From NCBI GenBank assembly GCA_963691655.1, contig OY829329.1, positions 16,940,708 through 17,004,707 of the forward strand: a stretch of DNA of 64,000 bases, in the 5' to 3' direction. A program made the position numbers and the translations under genes. This DNA comes from Toxonevra muliebris. Its lineage: Eukaryota; Arthropoda; Insecta; Diptera; Pallopteridae. The notes beneath the pieces are model-generated. The model made no database searches, was not told where the DNA came from, and saw only the letters and a program-made list of their open reading frames with translations. Below are positions 60,718-64,000 of the stretch, one piece after another (the stretch's first letter is position 1; each line of letters opens with the position of its first letter).

Positions 60718-60915
60718 TTTAAATTCAATCTCAGAGCAAATATCAAAACAAATAAAAGAGCCTAATTTTACTAGCTGAGAGAAACTGTGAATGCTCGATT
60801 GCCGGATTGCTCAATAGTATTTCACAATTGTTTAACAGTGTACCTAATTATTTTAATAAGTAGCCTTAAATGAAAATTGAAATATTAAAAAAGTGTGGCT
60901 AATTATTCGTTAATA

Positions 60916-61475
60916 CAGGGTGGCTCATTAGTCACAATGGTGTTTTAATACTCAATAACTTAATACTTAATATTTTTTCTTTATTTTTACCGAAATTGTA
61001 GCTAACAATCAGAAAAATTATGAAAGAAAAGTCCACAGCTCTACAACGTAACCAAATCATAGATCTATACATTGAAAACCTGCTAGTAACAACGAGTATA
61101 TCGTAGTTAGAGTTACCATGCGCGAAAGCTTTGTATTAGGGTTTTGTACTATTTTTCTATTTTGAAAATTGACTTGTAATGTTGTTTCAGCAAGATGGAA
61201 CCACTTTCCATTTTACTGAAGCTACAATCCAAGTTTTAAAGGAGAGGTCTTCAAGAACGAATAACTCCGAGAATCTATCTATCATCATCTGGTTATTTTC
61301 TTTACGAACAATTTACAGTCTTACCTAAATTGGAGCATCCGCGTTGTTTATCTGGTAAATCTTTTCTTTCCCCCATAAAAAAATATACGGTTTTCACAGA
61401 TAAATGACGCAAAGCTTAATTAACCACGCATGATTGTATTTGCAAAATAATTCAGAGCTTATTTGAATCACTCTA
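60916..61475 (+). mobile_element. Mariner-like remnant inside the retrotransposon, 560 bp
   Basis: CAGGGTGGCTCATTAG (60916, after TA) and the inverse of TAGAGTGATTCAAATA (ending 61475, before TA) align as diverged inverted ends. Between them, about 61190-61260 reads FQQDGTTFHFTEATIQVLKE, matching the F-Q-Q-D-G-A block with the second catalytic aspartate of a Tc1/mariner-type transposase. Most of the coding region is missing. The right end is the weaker part of the call. Confidence 0.5.
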
Positions 61476-62229
61476 TATTACAAATACTAGGAAATTACTC
61501 AATATACACACTTTCACTTATTTCCCTCTATTTTTTGTATCTCTGACACACACCAACAAAAAGCTTTTTAAGCTTTTAACGGAACTTTTTTTCAAATATT
61601 CAAATTACAGTTATATGAAGGGGATGCAGTAAAGGTGTATGGCGTAAGGTATAATAAATGCTATGTAATATGACTTTAGGTAGCTCGATCTTTTAAAAGT
61701 AGCATAGACTGGATTTAGATAGTGAGACTAGTCTCATGAAACTTTATGATATTCTTTTTTAAAGTTTCATGAATTGATGCCCGCGATATTTTTCATTCCC
61801 CTTTCGTTTTCTCCTTTATTCTCTAGATTAGTTCCATGAGATTTGCATATGCTGACTTAGAGACAGAGTAAAGACTTCAAAGAAAATCTTTAGACATACG
61901 GCGTAGAAAATGGGGCCTATGTATATTTTCTTGTTAGCAATTCCTTCAAGCAATGGTAACTATTAAACTTCATTCCAATTTAATTTTATCTGATAATAAC
62001 TGCTAAAATTTAGTATAAACGACTGAACACGTACAAACTCAGAAAATAGATTAAGGGTTAGGTTAGGATATCGAGAAACACTGAAAACGTGTATGCTTTG
62101 TTTGAAAGTGATTTCTCACTTTCCTCAATGAGCACGTGTAGTGCTGTTTTCACAGATTTCCCTTTAGTATCGGCATGTTTGATTTGGATATATGTAGTTT
62201 GGGTATAAGAATGGGAGCTCATAATATGA

Positions 62230-62640
62230 AACTCAAGAACACTTTCTAATATTTTTAAGAGAAATGGGGACAGACTTATCGGCCTAAAGTCCTTTTGCTT
62301 GGTATGGAACGAGCCTCTCCCAGCTTTTGGGAATGTACGATAATTTTAAGCATGCATTATAAATTTGCAAACAGCCAGGAAGTGACGTGTTCAGCCTCCT
62401 GCTGAATGTCCGCGGGAATGATACTATCTGACCCGGGAGATTTATAGGCGCTGAATGATTTGATGGCCTACTTTAAGTGAGTGTCGGTCATTTGGAACTG
62501 GGAGGAGTTACTTAAATATAGATCGTTAGCAGAAGGAATATGATCAACAAAGGTTTCACTCCCCGGGAAATGGGTATTCAGGAGAGCTTTTATAGCTTTC
62601 ATTATCTCAATCCTAGAATCAGTCCAGTGACCATCAGTTT
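62230..62640 (-). pseudogene. Start of the reverse transcriptase domain
   Basis: Minus-strand text LLNTHFPGSETFVDHIPSAN, then AIKSFSAYKSPGSDSIIPAD (the K-x-PGxDGIxP block opening the RT) and, past a stop, W-L-F-A-N-L and VHSQKLGEARSIPSK, equivalent to the F/P-x-x-W-x-x-A-x-x-x-x-x-x-K block. DFRPIS is only traceable out of frame near 62285. Confidence 0.7.
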
Positions 62641-62968
62641 TCTGGATACGGTCGAGAATCCTAGGGGTCGGTTTGAGAAGTTTTCAAAACCTACTAGTCT
62701 ATGAGGAAACTTCTATTCTACCACAGAAGTTCTTTCAAGACACTTTTGAGGTTTTTCTTATAACATACTAGAGTTTCCTTTGCTTGGATTTAAAAGGAAA
62801 ACAGACATTGAAAGCCTTGATTTGATTGAAATGCCTTCTACATTCTTTTCTGCAATCTCCGAAGTCCATCATAAAAGTTTGGTCTTACCTCTAGGTTTAG
62901 AGGAATTGCAATTCTATTTGGCAGCAGTGTTAAAAAGTGCTGTAATGTAATTTACCTTTCGTTCAATA

Positions 62969-63380
62969 TCACAGTGATTGATAATAGAGGAAAGGAGCAA
63001 GCTGTATGTTGGACTCAATAATAGCCTGTAACTTTGACCAGTCAGTACCCTTTCTATTAATGTAGTTACTAGAACCTGGAGAGTCTGTAGGATCTAATTG
63101 ATAAATGATGAAGTCAGTATAATTGCAATCAGAAGAGGAGTACTTCAGCAAAACACTTCAATACTTTATCAAATGTGACGAGCGTTCACTTACTAGGGTG
63201 AGATTAAGGACCTCCCTTTTATTTGAAGTAAAGAAGGCTGGATCGTTCTTCCGATTAGTAATAACTTAGTCATTAGATAGAATCAAATCAAAGAGGGACT
63301 CACCTCGTTCATTTGTGTCCAAGCTTTCCCACATTTCGTGGTGGGCATTGGTATCGGCACCGATGATAGGTTAGGTTGAT
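62969..63380 (-). pseudogene. C-terminal half of the apurinic-type endonuclease
   Basis: The minus strand reads PIIGADTNAHHEMWESLDTN then ERGESLFDLILSND, a TAA, and VITNRKNDPAFFTSNKREVL NLTLVS, then SSSDCNYTDFIIYQL. These match the GDFNAHHxxWGS...RG block, the NxxxPTF...LDLTL block and the SDH-like motif (H replaced by C) of Jockey-superfamily endonucleases. The part before 63380 up to 63895 shows YMAHNHG and similar traces, interrupted by unrelated text near 63420-63640. Confidence 0.75.
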
Positions 63381-64000
63381 GTATCAGCCTTCTGCATGAA
63401 AGCATTGTGAGATGGGCCTTCGTACATGAAATACAGGACTATTTCTTCTTCTTTCTCAGACGCGCAGCCCCGTCAGAAGTCATTGAATGGCAGTCCTAGT
63501 CTTGCAGCATGTCTCCCCATTATGCAGTGCCCCGTGAGTACCGAAGTTGTAATGTTGATGGAGTTTCTGCTAAGGTTGAGTAGCTGTCTAGTCCGTCTAT
63601 TGTCCATAGTGGTTCATGCTAGCCTGGATATATCACAAGTATGCGTCTCTACCCAGGATATTTTTGCTGGTACCGATGATAACTGGAAACCGATGATAAC
63701 CAGAAGCTTCAATGTTTCATGCGGCTGCAATGAACCATGGTTGTGCGCCATATATCTGACGGCAAGCCAAGTGAATGTGAAGCTGATCACAGCAACCACA
63801 GTAACGTTGTCATTATCTCCAAACCTGGGGAGTAGAAGAGTGTTAATGCTATTTTTAATTAGGATACAGGATTTGAGTTTACGTACGGTTTTCATTAATG
63901 TTATGGTTCTTGGGCCAGTATGAGCTGCTGTCCTTTTTGCGACAGGTGTATGAGCAAGGCTGCAGATGCAATGATGGAGTGATGAAGGTTTATCTACAGG

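Larger units (their letters stand above)
59336..64000 (-). mobile_element. Decayed Jockey-superfamily retrotransposon (endonuclease-RT-RNase H)
   Basis: Reading down the minus strand from the window edge, an endonuclease end (63380-62970), the start of a reverse transcriptase (about 62640-62230), the RT C-terminus (60717-60358) and an RNase H (60140-59431) appear in the canonical order. The 3' end is an A-run after AATAAAAAAAA at about 59345-59336. Stops and frameshifts are frequent and a mariner remnant (60916-61475) interrupts it. RNase H plus endonuclease upstream of RT fits the I/R1/LOA/Jockey group; the exact clade is not determined. The 5' end lies outside the window. Confidence 0.75.

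Overview
The window is AT-rich, intron-rich and crowded with repeats. Everything recognisable in it is animal, and the gene content fits a higher fly (Diptera): a Dpr-interacting-protein (DIP) type immunoglobulin gene, a fly-style Q/T/S-rich N-terminus on an HD-domain gene, eukaryotic GT-AG introns, a eukaryotic tRNA-Ala, and mariner, Tc1, hAT-like and piggyBac-like elements plus Jockey-superfamily retrotransposons. The species was not determined.

Two host protein genes are visible and they converge. On the + strand, an HDDC2-family HD-domain phosphohydrolase runs from 5263 to 27110 in three coding exons (5263-6105, 26402-26695, 26769-27110). The first intron is 20.3 kb. A splice-acceptor-like site at 5149-5150 and a donor-like site at 57-58 suggest a further 5' UTR intron. 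On the - strand, three consecutive exons of a DIP-family cell-surface protein (36003-35906, 32671-32173, 32090-31809) encode the end of the N-terminus and all of Ig1-Ig3. Its signal-peptide exon and C-terminal exon were not found. A single tRNA-Ala(AGC) lies at 57880-57952.

Most of the rest is mobile or repetitive DNA. Clear elements with paired ends are: a full-length but dead mariner (13074-14350, TA-flanked, 27-bp perfect TIRs); an apparently intact DD37D Tc1/mariner-type transposon (37239-38526) and an internally deleted sister copy (16257-17278); a tRNA-derived SINE with a 7-bp target duplication (12627-12938); a hAT-like non-autonomous element with an exact 8-bp duplication (48382-49355); TTAA-flanked piggyBac-like MITEs (54631-55306, 58395-59115); and several smaller MITEs. 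A decayed endonuclease-RT-RNase H retrotransposon occupies about 59.3-64 kb on the - strand. Fragments of similar elements lie in and beside the DIP gene.

The most unusual feature is a pair of degenerate tandem-repeat families. One has an 11-13 bp core, TTTGGTCTGAAT, in four arrays totalling more than 6 kb (6.9-7.6, 40.5-41.2, 43.9-46.5 and 49.6-52.2 kb). The other has a roughly 41-bp unit built from two similar halves around TTCGGAATAG and CTCCGAAAGT, in three arrays (20.9-21.95, 24.8-26.1 and 28.6-29.6 kb). Both families occur in opposite orientations near each other, so large imperfect hairpins are possible. At least one array of the first family is enclosed by hAT-like ends (CAGTAGYGGA), which suggests a transposon whose body is almost entirely tandem repeat. 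No convincing undescribed protein system was found; the array-carrying elements are the best candidate for something not yet named.
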